The position numbers and the translations under genes are program-made. This document shows, piece by piece, positions 9,824-20,388 of a DNA stretch of 63,297 bases; the stretch's first letter is position 1; the number at the start of each line of letters is the position of its first letter. The notes below the pieces were generated by a model that had not been told where the DNA came from, ran no database searches, and saw nothing but the letters and a program-made list of their open reading frames with translations. Source of the DNA: Paenibacillus chitinolyticus NBRC 15660 (GTDB lineage: Bacteria > Bacillota > Bacilli > Paenibacillales > NBRC-103111); assembly GCF_000739915.1 (NCBI RefSeq), contig NZ_BBJT01000020.1, positions 1 to 63,297 of the forward strand, given 5' to 3'.

Positions 9824-10774
9824 CTAAGAATTCGGGTTTAATCCCGGGTCGGCAATGGTCGCTTTCCATTTTTGGCGGAGGGACAGCAAATAATCGTTAA
9901 GAGGAGGCGCTTCCTGCAGGGCAAGCTGTTTCCGCACACTCTCCCGGATAGCCGCTTCGTCGGGACCGGTATTCATTCTTTTCTCCGTGATTAAAATAAG
10001 GGCATATCCCCCCGCGGTCTTGACGGGTGCGCTCAATTGACCGACCCCTAATTTACGGGCCGCCTTCATGATTTCCGCCGGCTGGAACGGATCGTCCTCC
10101 TCCATCCAGCCCAGATCTCCCCCCTGGCTCCCGGAATCGTCCAAAGAACGGTCCCTTGCCAGAGTTGTGAAGCTCTCCCCGCCCCGGTAGGCGGCCGTCG
10201 CCTTTTTAGCCTGATCCAGAGTGGACACGACCATTTTGTGAAGGTGAATTTGAGAGGTCTGCTTGAACTCTTCCGGATGCCCCTGTATGTATTTCGTAAT
10301 CCGGTCGTCTGCTATCTCAACGTCATGCGTCGCAAGCTTTTCGAGCAAAAGTTTATAGAGCACGTCTTCTTTGACATCCTCTTTGCTCATTCCGAGCTGT
10401 TCTTTCATCGAGTCGTAAAAGTTTTGTTCGTTTTCGTACCCCTGCTGCATCCGCTTCAGCTCGCGGCTGATTTCCGCTTCGCCGATGTCCACTCCCTGTT
10501 CCTTGGCTTCCAGCCGGAGTGTCTCGCGGTCCAGCATTTGATTGAGCATTTCGGCACCGTAGTGTTTGGTCAACATTTCCGTCAATTCGCCTTGTGTAAT
10601 TTCACGACCCGTGATCCGGGCCACAATGTGACCGTCGGCAGGAGTATCCCCGGAACGTCCACCTGCCTCCGGCTTCTTCCCTAATCCCGTATCCGACAAA
10701 TAGAGCGACAAGAGAACAATGACTCCTATCGACAAAGCGAGGATAGCTCCCCACAACACTTTTACATTGTGCAT
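9824..10774 (-). CDS. Membrane-anchored parvulin-type peptidyl-prolyl isomerase (YacD-like)
   Basis: Probably an extracytoplasmic foldase. The 316-residue protein has one N-terminal membrane segment (about residues 7-27) without a lipobox. A SurA-type N-terminal region (about 50-160) follows, then a PpiC rotamase domain around 170-270 with QIHLHKMVVSTLDQA and a GGDLGWM motif. In B. subtilis the equivalent gene yacD sits between hslO and cysK, exactly as here. It differs from the lipoprotein PrsA encoded at 32.6 kb. Confidence 0.9.
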   Translation of the reverse strand: MHNVKVLWGAILALSIGVIVLLSLYLSDTGLGKKPEAGGRSGDTPADGHIVARITGREITQGELTEMLTKHYGAEMLNQMLDRETLRLEAKEQGVDIGEAEISRELKRMQQGYENEQNFYDSMKEQLGMSKEDVKEDVLYKLLLEKLATHDVEIADDRITKYIQGHPEEFKQTSQIHLHKMVVSTLDQAKKATAAYRGGESFTTLARDRSLDDSGSQGGDLGWMEEDDPFQPAEIMKAARKLGVGQLSAPVKTAGGYALILITEKRMNTGPDEAAIRESVRKQLALQEAPPLNDYLLSLRQKWKATIADPGLNPNS

Positions 10775-10792
10775 GCTCTCTCCCTCGATTTG

Positions 10793-11668
10793 TTACTTGT
10801 TGATGGAATCCAACATAGTCTGCAGCTCTTCACGTTCAAACTGGTAAGCCTCGTTACAGAAATGGCAGACGACTTCCGCGCGTCCGTCTTCATCGATTAA
10901 GGATTGCAGTTCATCCCGGCCCAGGCTGATAATGGTCTGCTCCACTCTTTCACGGGAACATTTGCATTGGAAAGATACGGCCGACCGTTCCATAATCTCC
11001 ACAGACGGCAGAACTTCTTTCAGCACCTCTTCAAGCGACGCGCCGCGATCCAGCAAGGTTGTAATCGGCGGGATCTGTGCCAGCGTCTTTTCGATTTCGG
11101 TGATTTCATCGTCCGTCAGGCCCGGCAGAAGCTGAATAATGAACCCCCCGGAGACTTTGACCGTCCGGTCAACGTCCACAAGTACACCAAGAGCTACAGC
11201 CGAAGGCGTCTGTTCGGATTTGGCGAAATAGTAGGTAAAGTCTTCGGCCAGTTCACCGGAAACGATCGGGATGCTGCCGCGGTAATTTTCTTTAAGCCCG
11301 AGATCTTTCGTTACATATAAAAAACCGTCCGTTCCGACCGCGCCCGCCACATCCAATTTACCTTTGGCGTTCAATGGCAGATCTACATTCGGATCGTCTA
11401 CATATCCGCGCACCTCGCCCTTGGAATTCGCGTCAACGACGATAGAACCGATAGGTCCGCCGCCCTTAACCTGCAGGGTCAGCTTCTCTTCGCCCTTCAG
11501 CATAGCACCCATCATAAGACCGGCTGCTGCCGTTCTTCCCAGGGCGGCCGTGGCTGTCGGCGTTGTCTGGTGCCGTTGGCGGAGTTCTTCCGTAATGGAG
11601 GTCGTCAGGACGGCAAACGCCCGGACTCTTCCTTCCAGCGCAGTTCCCCGGATTAAATAATCACTCAT
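10793..11668 (-). CDS. hslO: Redox-regulated chaperone Hsp33
   Basis: Cytoplasmic holdase activated by oxidation. The C-terminal zinc switch is intact: CKC near residue 236 and CHFC near residue 269, the CxC plus CxxC arrangement of the family. I prefer the ATG at 11668 (291 residues) to the GTG one codon earlier. It follows coaX closely and precedes the yacD-like foldase gene, an order shared with B. subtilis. Confidence 0.96.
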   Translation of the reverse strand: MSDYLIRGTALEGRVRAFAVLTTSITEELRQRHQTTPTATAALGRTAAAGLMMGAMLKGEEKLTLQVKGGGPIGSIVVDANSKGEVRGYVDDPNVDLPLNAKGKLDVAGAVGTDGFLYVTKDLGLKENYRGSIPIVSGELAEDFTYYFAKSEQTPSAVALGVLVDVDRTVKVSGGFIIQLLPGLTDDEITEIEKTLAQIPPITTLLDRGASLEEVLKEVLPSVEIMERSAVSFQCKCSRERVEQTIISLGRDELQSLIDEDGRAEVVCHFCNEAYQFEREELQTMLDSINK

Positions 11669-11691
11669 CACGTTACCCCGTTTCTTGTAAG

Positions 11692-12465
11692 CTATTCCTG
11701 CTTCGCATTTTTGGCATAAATGAAGCGCAGGCCCTCCAACGTCAGCATCGGATCGACGACATCGATCGTACGGGATTCACTTGCGATCAGCTCGGCATGT
11801 CCTCCGGTCGCGATAACCTTAGGGGCGATGCCGAATTCCTGTTTGACCCGGTCCACGATGCCGTCTACCTGGCCGACATAGCCGAAAATGATTCCGGCCT
11901 GCATGGCCGATATCGTATTACGTCCTACAACGCTTTTGGGCTTGATCAGTTCGATACGCGGCAATTTGGCCGCCCGCTGATACAAAGCCTCGGTTGAAAT
12001 TCCAATGCCGGGTGCAATCGCGCAGCCGATAAGCTGCCCGGCCTTGTCTATATAATCGTACGTGGTCGCCGTACCGAAATCAACAATGATGCACGGAGAG
12101 CCATACAGCTCGAGCGCAGCCACGGCATTGACGATCCGGTCCGCCCCCACTTCCTTCGGATTATCGACCCGGATGTTGAGTCCCGTTTTGATGCCGGGAC
12201 CGACAATAAGCGGCGTTCTCTTCACATATTTTAAACAAAGGTGTTCCAGCGCAAACATCAGAGGCGGTACGACGGATGAAATAATGACCCCTTCAATCTG
12301 CTGGATATCAATGCCGGCATATTGAAAGAGGTTATGAAACATCATCCCGTACTCGTCCACGGTCGCCGAGCGATTCGTTCCGAGCCGCCAGTGATGAAGC
12401 AATTCGGTGCCCTGATAAATGCCCAGGACTATATTGGTGTTGCCAACGTCTACGACTAAAATCAC
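11692..12465 (-). CDS. coaX: Type III pantothenate kinase
   Basis: Phosphorylates pantothenate in the first step of coenzyme A synthesis; the type III enzyme is not feedback-inhibited by CoA. The 257-residue ASKHA-fold protein begins with [15 protein letters not shown] and has [12 protein letters not shown] and [10 protein letters not shown]. The GTG start overlaps the nadC stop (GTGA), with AAAGGAG seven bases before it, so translation is coupled to nadC. Confidence 0.96.
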   Translation of the reverse strand: MILVVDVGNTNIVLGIYQGTELLHHWRLGTNRSATVDEYGMMFHNLFQYAGIDIQQIEGVIISSVVPPLMFALEHLCLKYVKRTPLIVGPGIKTGLNIRVDNPKEVGADRIVNAVAALELYGSPCIIVDFGTATTYDYIDKAGQLIGCAIAPGIGISTEALYQRAAKLPRIELIKPKSVVGRNTISAMQAGIIFGYVGQVDGIVDRVKQEFGIAPKVIATGGHAELIASESRTIDVVDPMLTLEGLRFIYAKNAKQE

Positions 12466-13331
12466 AAGGAAACTCCTTTCTGCTCGTTAAGATCCAGACT
12501 GATATCAAGCGCAGACACGGAGTAGGTCAGTCTTCCGACGGAAATCACATGTACCCCTGTTTCCGCCAGCGACTTGATCGTTTCCAGGGTAACGGAACCG
12601 GAACCCTCTATCAGCACATGCGGAGCCTGGCTTTTAACGATGGAAACGGCTTTGGCCATGTCGGCCGCTTTCATATTGTCCAGCATAATAATATCCGCGC
12701 CAACGGCAATGGCTTCATCCAGTTGCTCGAAGTTCTCCACTTCTACTTCAATTTTCATCGTATGAGGGATTCTCGAACGAGCCGCACGGACTGCCGCCGT
12801 AATGCTGCCTGCGCCTTTGATATGATTATCTTTGATCATGACGGCATCGTACAGGCCGTAGCGGTGATTGAAACCACCGCCGACTCGTACGGCGTATTTC
12901 TCAAGCATCCGGTGCCCGGGTGTCGTTTTCCGTGTATCGACGAGCCGGGTAGGAAGACCCTCCAGCGCGTTCACATATTGGCGCGTACGCGTGGCGATAC
13001 CGGACATCCGTTGAAGAAGATTGAGAGCAAGCCGTTCTCCCTTCAGGATGCTCCGAGTGTTTCCTGTGACGATAGCTATTACCGTCCCTTTGGAAACAAA
13101 TTCCCCTTCTTTTACCTGCGGCGAAAATACCAAGTTCTCGTCCACTTCCGTGAATACTTCCTGCGCTACGCGCAGCCCCGCCACAATTCCGGATTCTTTC
13201 AGATGAATGATCCCTTTGCTCTGCTGGTCCGCGGGGATGGTGTACATCGTGGTCACATCACCCGTTCCGATATCCTCGTCGAGCCATAACTTGATGTTTT
13301 GCCGTATTTGTTTAAAGTTTAATTCCATCAT
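12462..13331 (-). CDS. nadC: Nicotinate-nucleotide pyrophosphorylase (quinolinate phosphoribosyltransferase)
   Basis: Converts quinolinate and PRPP to nicotinate mononucleotide in de novo NAD synthesis. The 289-residue protein has the core [17 protein letters not shown] and the RVGGGFNHR and MIKDNHI segments of the active site. It overlaps the end of nadB by 20 bases and its stop overlaps the coaX start, so nadA-B-C-coaX form a tight translation unit. Confidence 0.97.
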   Translation of the reverse strand: MMELNFKQIRQNIKLWLDEDIGTGDVTTMYTIPADQQSKGIIHLKESGIVAGLRVAQEVFTEVDENLVFSPQVKEGEFVSKGTVIAIVTGNTRSILKGERLALNLLQRMSGIATRTRQYVNALEGLPTRLVDTRKTTPGHRMLEKYAVRVGGGFNHRYGLYDAVMIKDNHIKGAGSITAAVRAARSRIPHTMKIEVEVENFEQLDEAIAVGADIIMLDNMKAADMAKAVSIVKSQAPHVLIEGSGSVTLETIKSLAETGVHVISVGRLTYSVSALDISLDLNEQKGVSL

Positions 13332-14943
13332 TAAGTATCCACTCCTCCGTCAGACCACATTCACGGTTTAATACGGTATGTTTAAGCCACTGCTCGTCTC
13401 TGCGCTGCGGAAAATCTTCCCGGTAATGCCCGCCGCGGCTTTCTTCACGGCGAAGTGCGGCTTCGGCTGTCAGCAGCGCACAGGTCAGCAAATTAGCGAA
13501 CTCGTAATCTTCCCTGCGGGTAAGGCATGAGTCGAAGGACGGCAGATGCCGTTTAAGTTCGTCGAGTCCCCGCTGAAGCCCGGCCGCATCTCGGCGGACT
13601 CCCGCATAACGAACCATAACCTTCTGCAGCTTCAATTTTTTCTCTACCATTGCCTGTTTCGGCAGCTCCGTACGGGCGGAGGTTCCCTCCCCTGCCTGGG
13701 GCACCCCGTTCGGAAGCGGAGCGAGTGTCCGGATACGATCTATAATCCGGCGCCCGAACACAATCGCTTCGGATAACGAATTGCTCGCGAGCCGGTTGGC
13801 TCCGTGTACACCCGTTGAGGACACTTCCCCGCAGGCGAACAGCCTCTTAATGTTGGTTTCCCCATGCAAGTCGGTCTTTACCCCTCCCATCATATAATGG
13901 GCGGCAGGGGCGACGGGAATCCAGTCGCTTGTCAAGTCCAGACCGAATGACAGACAAGTTTCATAGATGGTAGGGAACCGGTGCCGGATCATCTGTTCCG
14001 GCTCATGGGTTATATCCAGGTAGATGAAACTTGAACCCGTTTCTTCGATTTCGCTGACGATCGCGCGGGCTACTACATCCCGGGGAGCAAGCTCGAGCTG
14101 CGGATGATATTTCTCCATAAACCGCTCCCCTTTGATGTTGCGCAAATAAGCGCCCTCACCGCGGACCGCCTCCGAAATTAGAAAACGCGGTGCTCCCGGG
14201 TAAACAAGCACGGTCGGATGAAACTGGATAAACTCCATATCACGTATATCCGCGCCGGCACGGTAAGCGATCGCCACCCCGTCTCCGGTCGCAACGTCCG
14301 GATTAGTCGTATAGCGGAACAACTGACCCGCACCGCCTGTACAAAGCACGGTCGCGTTGCCTTGGACATATACACGCTGGCCATCGGGCTTTTGAACTAG
14401 GGCACCACAGCATTCCCCATCAACCGTAATCAGATCAATCACAATATGATCATCCCAAATTTCAATGGACGGGTTGTTCTTGGTATTTTCGGAAAGCGCC
14501 CTAACAATCTCAGCGCCGGTCGCATCCCCATTCGCATGAAGAATTCTTCGCTGGCTGTGAGCGCCTTCTTTGGTCAAGGCGATTTCCCCGTTTTCCAAAT
14601 CAAACTGCGTCCCCATCCGGATCAGGTCCTGCACGCCCTGCGGTCCTTCATGAACCAGTACGTCCACAGCATCTCGCGAGCACAAGCCCGCGCCGGCGAC
14701 AAGCGTATCCTGCAGATGATACTCAGGCGAATCTTCATCGGAAATTACCGCGGCAATTCCACCTTGGGCATACCGGGTGTTGCTGTCCAGAAGCGATTTC
14801 TTTGTAATCAATAGCACGCGCTGAGAAGCGCTGGCCTGCAGCGCCGTGAATAAACCGGCAATTCCTGCACCGATAATGATTACGTCGGTTTTATAGTGCG
14901 GAATGGCGGTCAAATCCGTATCCGTTAAGTATCTAGGTATCAT
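13312..14943 (-). CDS. nadB: L-aspartate oxidase
   Basis: FAD enzyme that oxidises aspartate to iminoaspartate, the substrate of NadA. The 543-residue protein has the dinucleotide fold IIGAGIAGLFTAL near residue 24, the succinate-dehydrogenase-like RYAQGGIAAV, the active-site segment HPTVL and the C-terminal helical bundle. Its start lies 40 bases after the nadA stop. Confidence 0.97.
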   Translation of the reverse strand: MIPRYLTDTDLTAIPHYKTDVIIIGAGIAGLFTALQASASQRVLLITKKSLLDSNTRYAQGGIAAVISDEDSPEYHLQDTLVAGAGLCSRDAVDVLVHEGPQGVQDLIRMGTQFDLENGEIALTKEGAHSQRRILHANGDATGAEIVRALSENTKNNPSIEIWDDHIVIDLITVDGECCGALVQKPDGQRVYVQGNATVLCTGGAGQLFRYTTNPDVATGDGVAIAYRAGADIRDMEFIQFHPTVLVYPGAPRFLISEAVRGEGAYLRNIKGERFMEKYHPQLELAPRDVVARAIVSEIEETGSSFIYLDITHEPEQMIRHRFPTIYETCLSFGLDLTSDWIPVAPAAHYMMGGVKTDLHGETNIKRLFACGEVSSTGVHGANRLASNSLSEAIVFGRRIIDRIRTLAPLPNGVPQAGEGTSARTELPKQAMVEKKLKLQKVMVRYAGVRRDAAGLQRGLDELKRHLPSFDSCLTRREDYEFANLLTCALLTAEAALRREESRGGHYREDFPQRRDEQWLKHTVLNRECGLTEEWILNDGIKL

Positions 14944-14983
14944 GGAAGTTCACCCGTGCCTTCAACAAAGAGAGTAGCGCATG

Positions 14984-15922
14984 CTACTTAACTTGTAACA
15001 TGCGCTCTAAGGAAAGCTTTGCTTTTTCAGCCACTTCCGGTGCTACATAAATTTCAGGCTGCATGGTTTCCAGACACCGGACGACTTTTTTCAAGTTGTT
15101 TACTTTCATATTCGGGCACACCAGATATTTCGTGGCAAAATGAAAGGTTTTATTAGGGCTGTCCAAACGAAGCTGATAGCCTGTTCCGTCTTCCGTTCCG
15201 ACGATAAACTCCTGGCAATCGGATTCACGGCAGTATTTGATGATGGCCGTCGTGCTGCCTACAAAATCTCCGAGCTTTACAACCTCAGGACGACATTCCG
15301 GGTGAACCACGAATTGAGCGTTGGGATGAGCCGCCTTCATTTCCTCGACATCTTTGACGGTTAGCATATCGTGGGTGTTGCAGTAGCCTTCCCAGATGAT
15401 CATTTTTTTGTTTGTGAATTTTGATACATAGTCGCCTAAATTTTTATCCGGTACCCAGATAATCTCCTCGGCATCGATCGATTCGATGACTTTTCTTGCA
15501 TTCGCGGAGGTGCAGCAGATATCCGTTTCGGACTTCACTTCCGCTGACGTGTTGATGTAGGCGACAACCTTCGCATTGGGGTGCTCTTTCTTCAAAGCCC
15601 GCAACCCTTCCACGTTCACCATGTCGGCCATTGGGCAGCCGGCCCGTTCGTCGGGAATAATCACCGTCTTGGTAGGAGCGAGAATTTTAGCGCTTTCCCC
15701 CATAAAGTGTACTCCGCAAAAAACGATAACATCTGCATCGGTTTCAGCGGCTTTCTGAGCCAGAAGAAATGAATCCCCGCGGAAATCGGCGACTTCCTGA
15801 ATCTCGTCACGCTGGTAGTAATGAGCGAGAATAATGGCATTGCGTTCTTTCTTAAGCTCTAAAATTCGCTCTTTCAGCAGTCTGTTCTGCTCGGCTTTTC
15901 TTTCGAGAGCCAATGCCTCCAT
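14984..15922 (-). CDS. nadA: Quinolinate synthase A
   Basis: [4Fe-4S] enzyme that condenses iminoaspartate with dihydroxyacetone phosphate to quinolinate. Likely cluster cysteines are in FCGVHFMGES, CCTSANA or GYCNTH, and CPNMK. A longer frame is open from 15964, but the ATG at 15922 (312 residues) is preceded by AAGGAGG at 8 bases, and the protein then begins at the usual place. It heads the nadABC-coaX-hslO run. In B. subtilis the nad genes lie elsewhere, so their position between ftsH and coaX is a lineage feature. Confidence 0.96.
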   Translation of the reverse strand: MEALALERKAEQNRLLKERILELKKERNAIILAHYYQRDEIQEVADFRGDSFLLAQKAAETDADVIVFCGVHFMGESAKILAPTKTVIIPDERAGCPMADMVNVEGLRALKKEHPNAKVVAYINTSAEVKSETDICCTSANARKVIESIDAEEIIWVPDKNLGDYVSKFTNKKMIIWEGYCNTHDMLTVKDVEEMKAAHPNAQFVVHPECRPEVVKLGDFVGSTTAIIKYCRESDCQEFIVGTEDGTGYQLRLDSPNKTFHFATKYLVCPNMKVNNLKKVVRCLETMQPEIYVAPEVAEKAKLSLERMLQVK

Positions 15923-16041
15923 GAATGCATCCTCCTTATATGAAGCGGCACGCCCTATGTTCAATAGCTATGGCGATCGCCTTCTCACCCTTGTGAACTC
16001 TTTGTAAAAGGCAATTCAAGTATCACAACTAAATTTACACA

Positions 16042-16070
16042 ACATGCTTAAACGTGTCAATCCGCAAATC
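16042..16070 (-). promoter_or_regulatory. Probable sigma-A promoter of the nadABC-coaX run
   Basis: On the minus strand TTGACA is followed after 17 bases by TAAATT. The spacer and -10 contain TTTA...TAAA arms around GCATGTTGTG, a possible operator. The approximately 120-base leader also holds the palindrome GGCGATCGCC near 15970. Confidence 0.6.
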
Positions 16071-16083
16071 CGGCCGCTAAAAT

Positions 16084-16117
16084 GAAAAAACCGGACGTCC
16101 GCGGGGACATCCGGTTG
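16084..16117 (-). terminator. Terminator after ftsH
   Basis: The minus strand folds as AACCGGATGTCC and GGACGTCCGGTT with a short loop and then TTTTTT. It separates ftsH from the nad genes. Confidence 0.9.
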
Positions 16118-16135
16118 TATGCTCGGTTCTTTCGG

Positions 16136-18112
16136 TTATGCCTGGTTGTTGCCTTCATCATCCGGTTTATCCGGATTCAGTTTGGTCCGTTCAGGCGTTT
16201 CGGTTTTCAGTTCGATTTCAGGTGCAGGTTCCGGCTTAACGCTGTCATCTTGTCCCTGGATCGTCACTTTTATATCCTCATTGCCCGAAATGTGACCTTT
16301 CTCAAGAAGCTCCACGATCTGTTCCTTATCGAGCGTTTCTCTTTCGAGAAGCGTTTGAGCGACAAGGTGAACTTTGTCCTTATGAGTATTCAGGATCTGC
16401 TTCGCCCGGTCGTAGCACTCCCGGATGATGAGCTGCATTTCCTGATCGATTTCATAAGCGATCGCATCGCTGTAGTTCTGCTCATGACCGATATCGCGGC
16501 CCAGGAATACTTGGCCTTGGCTGCTGCCGAACTGCATCGGGCCGAGCTTGTCGCTCATACCGAATTCCATGACCATCTTGCGAACGATTCCGGTCGCTTT
16601 CTGGAAGTCGCTGTATGCTCCTGTCGCGATCTCGCCGATGAAGATTTCTTCGGCAACACGACCGCCAAGAAGTCCGGTGACCTTATCGAGCAGCTCGTTC
16701 TTGGTCTGCATCATCCGGTCTTCGCCTTCTTTAGGAAGCATCATCACGTAGCCGCCTGCACGGCCGCGGGGAACGATCGTTACCTTATGAACCATGTCCG
16801 CATTCTCGGCATAGTAACCGATGATGGCGTGACCGGATTCATGGTAAGCTACCGTACGCTTCTCGCGCTCGCTGATTACGCGGCTTTTCTTCTGCGTACC
16901 TACGATAACACGGTCGAAAGCTTCTTCGATCTCGGCCATCGAGATATCTTTGCGGTTGCGGCGCGCTGCGATTAGCGCCGCTTCGTTAAGCAGGTTCTCC
17001 AAGTCGGCACCCGTAAAACCGGTGGTGTAACGCGCGATGGAGTCCAATCTTACGTCCTTGGCCAGCGGCTTATTGCGCGCGTGAACCTTGAGAACCGCTT
17101 CGCGGCCTTTCACATCCGGACGGTCAACCGTAATCTGACGGTCGAAACGTCCCGGACGAAGAAGCGCCGGGTCCAGAATGTCCGGACGGTTGGTAGCCGC
17201 GACGATAATGATTCCCTCATTCGCTCCGAAACCGTCCATCTCGACGAGCAATTGGTTGAGCGTCTGCTCGCGCTCGTCGTGTCCGCCTCCGAGGCCTGCG
17301 CCCCGCTGACGGCCGACGGCATCGATCTCGTCGATAAAGATAATACAAGGCGCGTTCTTCTTCGCATTCTCGAAGAGATCCCGTACACGGGAAGCACCGA
17401 CACCGACGAACATTTCCACGAAGTCGGAACCGGAGATGGAGAAGAACGGAACTCCGGCTTCACCCGCAACTGCACGGGCAAGCAGGGTTTTACCGGTTCC
17501 CGGCGGACCGTTGAGAAGCACGCCTTTTGGAATGCGGGCTCCTACTGCAGAGAATTTACGCGGATCTTTAAGGAATTCGACGACTTCGATTAATTCCTGT
17601 TTCTCTTCATCCGCGCCGGCAACGTCTTCGAACGTGACGCGCTTTTTCTCTTCATTATATAAGCGTGCGCGGCTCTTGCCGAAATTCATGACTTTGCCGC
17701 CGCCGCCCTGAGCCTGGTTCATCAGGAAGAAGAACAGGACGAAGATGATCACAAACGGAATGATGGACGTCAGGAATGAAATCCAAACGCTGTCGCCTTC
17801 CATTTTCAGATACTCTTCTTGAACCCCCGCTGTTTCGATCAGCTCTACTACACGTGAATCAAAGGGACCACGGGTAACGAATGCAGATTTATCCGCCGCC
17901 TTAGGATTCTTGTATTGCCCGTTGATCAGGTACGTGCCCCCGTCGACTTTAATTTGAAGCTTCTCGACGTTCTTGGACGTTAATTCCTGCCGGAACTGGT
18001 TGTAGGTAATCGCTTCTTTTTGATCGTTCTGCGTACTAATGAAATGCACAATACCGACTGTTACCAGGAAAATCAATAAATAAAAACCGGTATTCCGGAT
18101 AAAGCGATTCAT
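16136..18112 (-). CDS. ftsH: ATP-dependent membrane zinc metalloprotease FtsH
   Basis: Hexameric AAA+ protease that degrades membrane and regulatory proteins. The 658-residue protein has membrane segments at about residues 9-27 and 113-133, Walker [14 protein letters not shown] near 200, Walker [12 protein letters not shown], an intact second region of homology and the zinc site HESGH near 425. The C-terminal 60 residues are acidic and low in complexity. AGAGGAGG precedes the ATG. It follows hpt, as in tilS-hprT-ftsH of B. subtilis. Confidence 0.98.
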   Translation of the reverse strand: MNRFIRNTGFYLLIFLVTVGIVHFISTQNDQKEAITYNQFRQELTSKNVEKLQIKVDGGTYLINGQYKNPKAADKSAFVTRGPFDSRVVELIETAGVQEEYLKMEGDSVWISFLTSIIPFVIIFVLFFFLMNQAQGGGGKVMNFGKSRARLYNEEKKRVTFEDVAGADEEKQELIEVVEFLKDPRKFSAVGARIPKGVLLNGPPGTGKTLLARAVAGEAGVPFFSISGSDFVEMFVGVGASRVRDLFENAKKNAPCIIFIDEIDAVGRQRGAGLGGGHDEREQTLNQLLVEMDGFGANEGIIIVAATNRPDILDPALLRPGRFDRQITVDRPDVKGREAVLKVHARNKPLAKDVRLDSIARYTTGFTGADLENLLNEAALIAARRNRKDISMAEIEEAFDRVIVGTQKKSRVISEREKRTVAYHESGHAIIGYYAENADMVHKVTIVPRGRAGGYVMMLPKEGEDRMMQTKNELLDKVTGLLGGRVAEEIFIGEIATGAYSDFQKATGIVRKMVMEFGMSDKLGPMQFGSSQGQVFLGRDIGHEQNYSDAIAYEIDQEMQLIIRECYDRAKQILNTHKDKVHLVAQTLLERETLDKEQIVELLEKGHISGNEDIKVTIQGQDDSVKPEPAPEIELKTETPERTKLNPDKPDDEGNNQA

Positions 18113-18145
18113 CCGCTACCTCCTCTCAAACGACACACTTTTTAT

Positions 18146-18175
18146 ATTTTACCACAGCATGTCTTAGCATCACAA
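18146..18175 (-). promoter_or_regulatory. Possible promoter of ftsH
   Basis: TTGTGA (18175-18170) and TAAAAT (18151-18146) are 18 bases apart on the minus strand, just upstream of ftsH. Confidence 0.5.
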
Positions 18176-18207
18176 CAAAGCCGGCCGTGGGACATACCCG
18201 GGTGTTC

Positions 18208-18747
18208 TTAAGAAGAATAAATCTCTGGTTTCAGAACACCGATGTAAGGAAGATTGCGGTATTTCTCGGCATAATCGAGCCCGTAGCCTACGATAAACGC
18301 ATCCGGAATTTCAAAACCGGCATAATCGGGCTGCAGATCGACGGACCGTCTGGCAGGTTTGTTGAACAGAGTAACCACAGACACGGACTGGGCACTTCTT
18401 CTCTCAAGCACGTCAATGAGGTAGCTCAGGGTCAAACCGCTGTCGATAATATCTTCGACGATCAGCACGTGACGTCCTTCTACGGATACGTCCAAATCTT
18501 TAATGATTTTGACGACGCCCGACGACTTGGTCGATTGTCCGTAGCTGGATACCGCCATAAAATCAAGCTCAAGCGGAATCGTAACCTGCTTCACGAGGTC
18601 CGCCATGAAAATAAAAGCCCCTTTAAGCACACAAATCACAAGCGGATTGCGGCCTTCGAAGTCTTTGGATATCTGGGTTCCAAGCTCCTGTACCTTAGCT
18701 TGAATTTGTTCCTCCGAGTAAAAAACTTCTTGAATGTCGTTAAACAA
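18208..18747 (-). CDS. hpt: Hypoxanthine-guanine phosphoribosyltransferase
   Basis: Purine salvage enzyme that makes IMP and GMP from the bases and PRPP. The 179-residue protein has the PRPP-binding motif [17 protein letters not shown] near residue 95 and the substrate loop [18 protein letters not shown] at the C-terminus. A TTG start lies six bases after GGGGGAG. It stands between tilS and ftsH in the conserved order. Confidence 0.96.
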   Translation of the reverse strand: MFNDIQEVFYSEEQIQAKVQELGTQISKDFEGRNPLVICVLKGAFIFMADLVKQVTIPLELDFMAVSSYGQSTKSSGVVKIIKDLDVSVEGRHVLIVEDIIDSGLTLSYLIDVLERRSAQSVSVVTLFNKPARRSVDLQPDYAGFEIPDAFIVGYGLDYAEKYRNLPYIGVLKPEIYSS

Positions 18748-18787
18748 GGATGCTCCCCCTACTTAATAATATGAAAACTGTGAAAAA

Positions 18788-20305
18788 TCATTCTCCAAGG
18801 CCGTTTCCCTCAGTCACCGGGGGCTCAATCCGGATGTGCAGCCAACGTACGGTTCCCGGTCCGACAAGCGCATGGCGGGAACGACGAACGCCCGGTATCC
18901 ACAGAACCCTTCCTTCTGCATCCATAAGCAGCGGAAGCCGGTCTCTGCGGCTGGGCGGTATTTTGGCATCCATGAGAATATCTTTTACTTTTTTGGTGCC
19001 GTTTAAACCAAACACGTCCAAACGGTCCCCGGCTTGCCGGTTTCTCACCGACAACGGCATCCGAAGGGCATCAAGGTCAAACCAAGCTTCGTCGGGGCAG
19101 GTTACCGGAATATCGGCGACGCCGATTCCATCCCGCTCCGCGGCCGTAAAACCAAAGGTCATTCCGGCTTCCGGAATAGGCAGAAACGGCTGCTGCAAGT
19201 CCACTTGATGCAAAAAAGCCGCATCCCCCGACCTGGCTGATGTCTCGGATCGAAAGCAGATACGTTCGTACTCACGAATCAAGGCAATACGTCCGTCGAT
19301 TGGCCATGTGAGATTGGAGGGACTATCCTGTACAATTGCCGTACGAATCGCCTCTAATCTTGCATAATCGACGTTTTCCTCTTGAAAAGCGAGATAATTT
19401 AATATTAGTTTAATCACACGCCTTTGTAAAGCGACGTGCAAGTGAACAAAATCACCCCGATCCAAGCTCACTGCACCCGCCTCGGCCTTGACGACGGAAG
19501 CATACACGCGGTCAGCTTCGTGTTCCATATAATCGTTCTCGGCCGTCATGATTTCACCCAGCCGGTTCAAGGACTCCGGAAGCTGATCGTTATATTGGCG
19601 CAAATAGGGCATCGCATCCAGCCGTATCCGGTTCCGGAAATACTTCCGCGAATCGTTGCTGCTGTCCCGGCAGTAAGCGAGCCCCAGGAATTCACAATAA
19701 CTAATTACCTCTTTCTTGTATATACGAAGCATAGGCCGGACGAGTTCCACTTTTTTTTCGGCTCGCCGCTCGGGTATTCCCGTTAATCCTCCGGGCCCGG
19801 TGCCCCGTAAAATCCGCATCAGAATCGTCTCGGCCTGATCGTCCGCGTGATGGGCGAGCGCGATTTTACTTGCGCCGTACTTGCGAGCCGTCTCATAAAG
19901 GAACTCGTACCGTTTCTGCCGCGCCGCGACCTGAGAGTTCAAGGCAGTTTCTTCTATATAAGCGGGCACATCGATAAAAGCCGATTCGCAGGGCAATCCG
20001 AGACGCTCCGCAAAGGAAGCGACGAATGCCGCTTCACGGTCGGACTCTTCCCCTCTGAACCGGTGATTGACATGCGCTGCGATGAGCCGCCAATTCCTTG
20101 AACCCGCCAGCCCGTACAGCAAATGAAGAAGCGCAACCGAATCCGGTCCTCCCGACACGGCTACAACGACGGTATCGCCCGGTTCCAGCAGCTTCTCTTC
20201 GGCGATACGGCTCTCAACGGCCGCGCGGACCCGGAATCCCGGGTCCAATCCTTTGCTGCCGGGCTCACTGTGGTTAGCCTCTTTGGGCTGCCGCTTCCCT
20301 TCCAT
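18788..20305 (-). CDS. tilS: tRNA(Ile)-lysidine synthase
   Basis: Modifies C34 of tRNA-Ile(CAU) to lysidine so that it reads AUA. The 505-residue protein has the PP-loop ATP motif AVSGGPDSVALLHLL near residue 48, followed by TilS-specific central and C-terminal domains. The start is uncertain: the first 30 residues are polar and poorly conserved in appearance, and the ribosome binding site is weak. A hairpin without a strong T-run lies just upstream (about 20350-20370). Confidence 0.95.
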   Translation of the reverse strand: MEGKRQPKEANHSEPGSKGLDPGFRVRAAVESRIAEEKLLEPGDTVVVAVSGGPDSVALLHLLYGLAGSRNWRLIAAHVNHRFRGEESDREAAFVASFAERLGLPCESAFIDVPAYIEETALNSQVAARQKRYEFLYETARKYGASKIALAHHADDQAETILMRILRGTGPGGLTGIPERRAEKKVELVRPMLRIYKKEVISYCEFLGLAYCRDSSNDSRKYFRNRIRLDAMPYLRQYNDQLPESLNRLGEIMTAENDYMEHEADRVYASVVKAEAGAVSLDRGDFVHLHVALQRRVIKLILNYLAFQEENVDYARLEAIRTAIVQDSPSNLTWPIDGRIALIREYERICFRSETSARSGDAAFLHQVDLQQPFLPIPEAGMTFGFTAAERDGIGVADIPVTCPDEAWFDLDALRMPLSVRNRQAGDRLDVFGLNGTKKVKDILMDAKIPPSRRDRLPLLMDAEGRVLWIPGVRRSRHALVGPGTVRWLHIRIEPPVTEGNGLGE

Positions 20306-20388
20306 GATTGTTTCCCCGCTTTCCGTCCGCTGCTGCAGCCCCTGTTAATCGGCCCTTGTAACGAAAGGGCCGAAGTCTTGACCTTTTT

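Noticed and set aside
15964-15979. GGCGATCGCC as a cyanobacterial HIP1-type repeat
   Set aside because: A single occurrence in a nad leader; no series of such sites was noticed.
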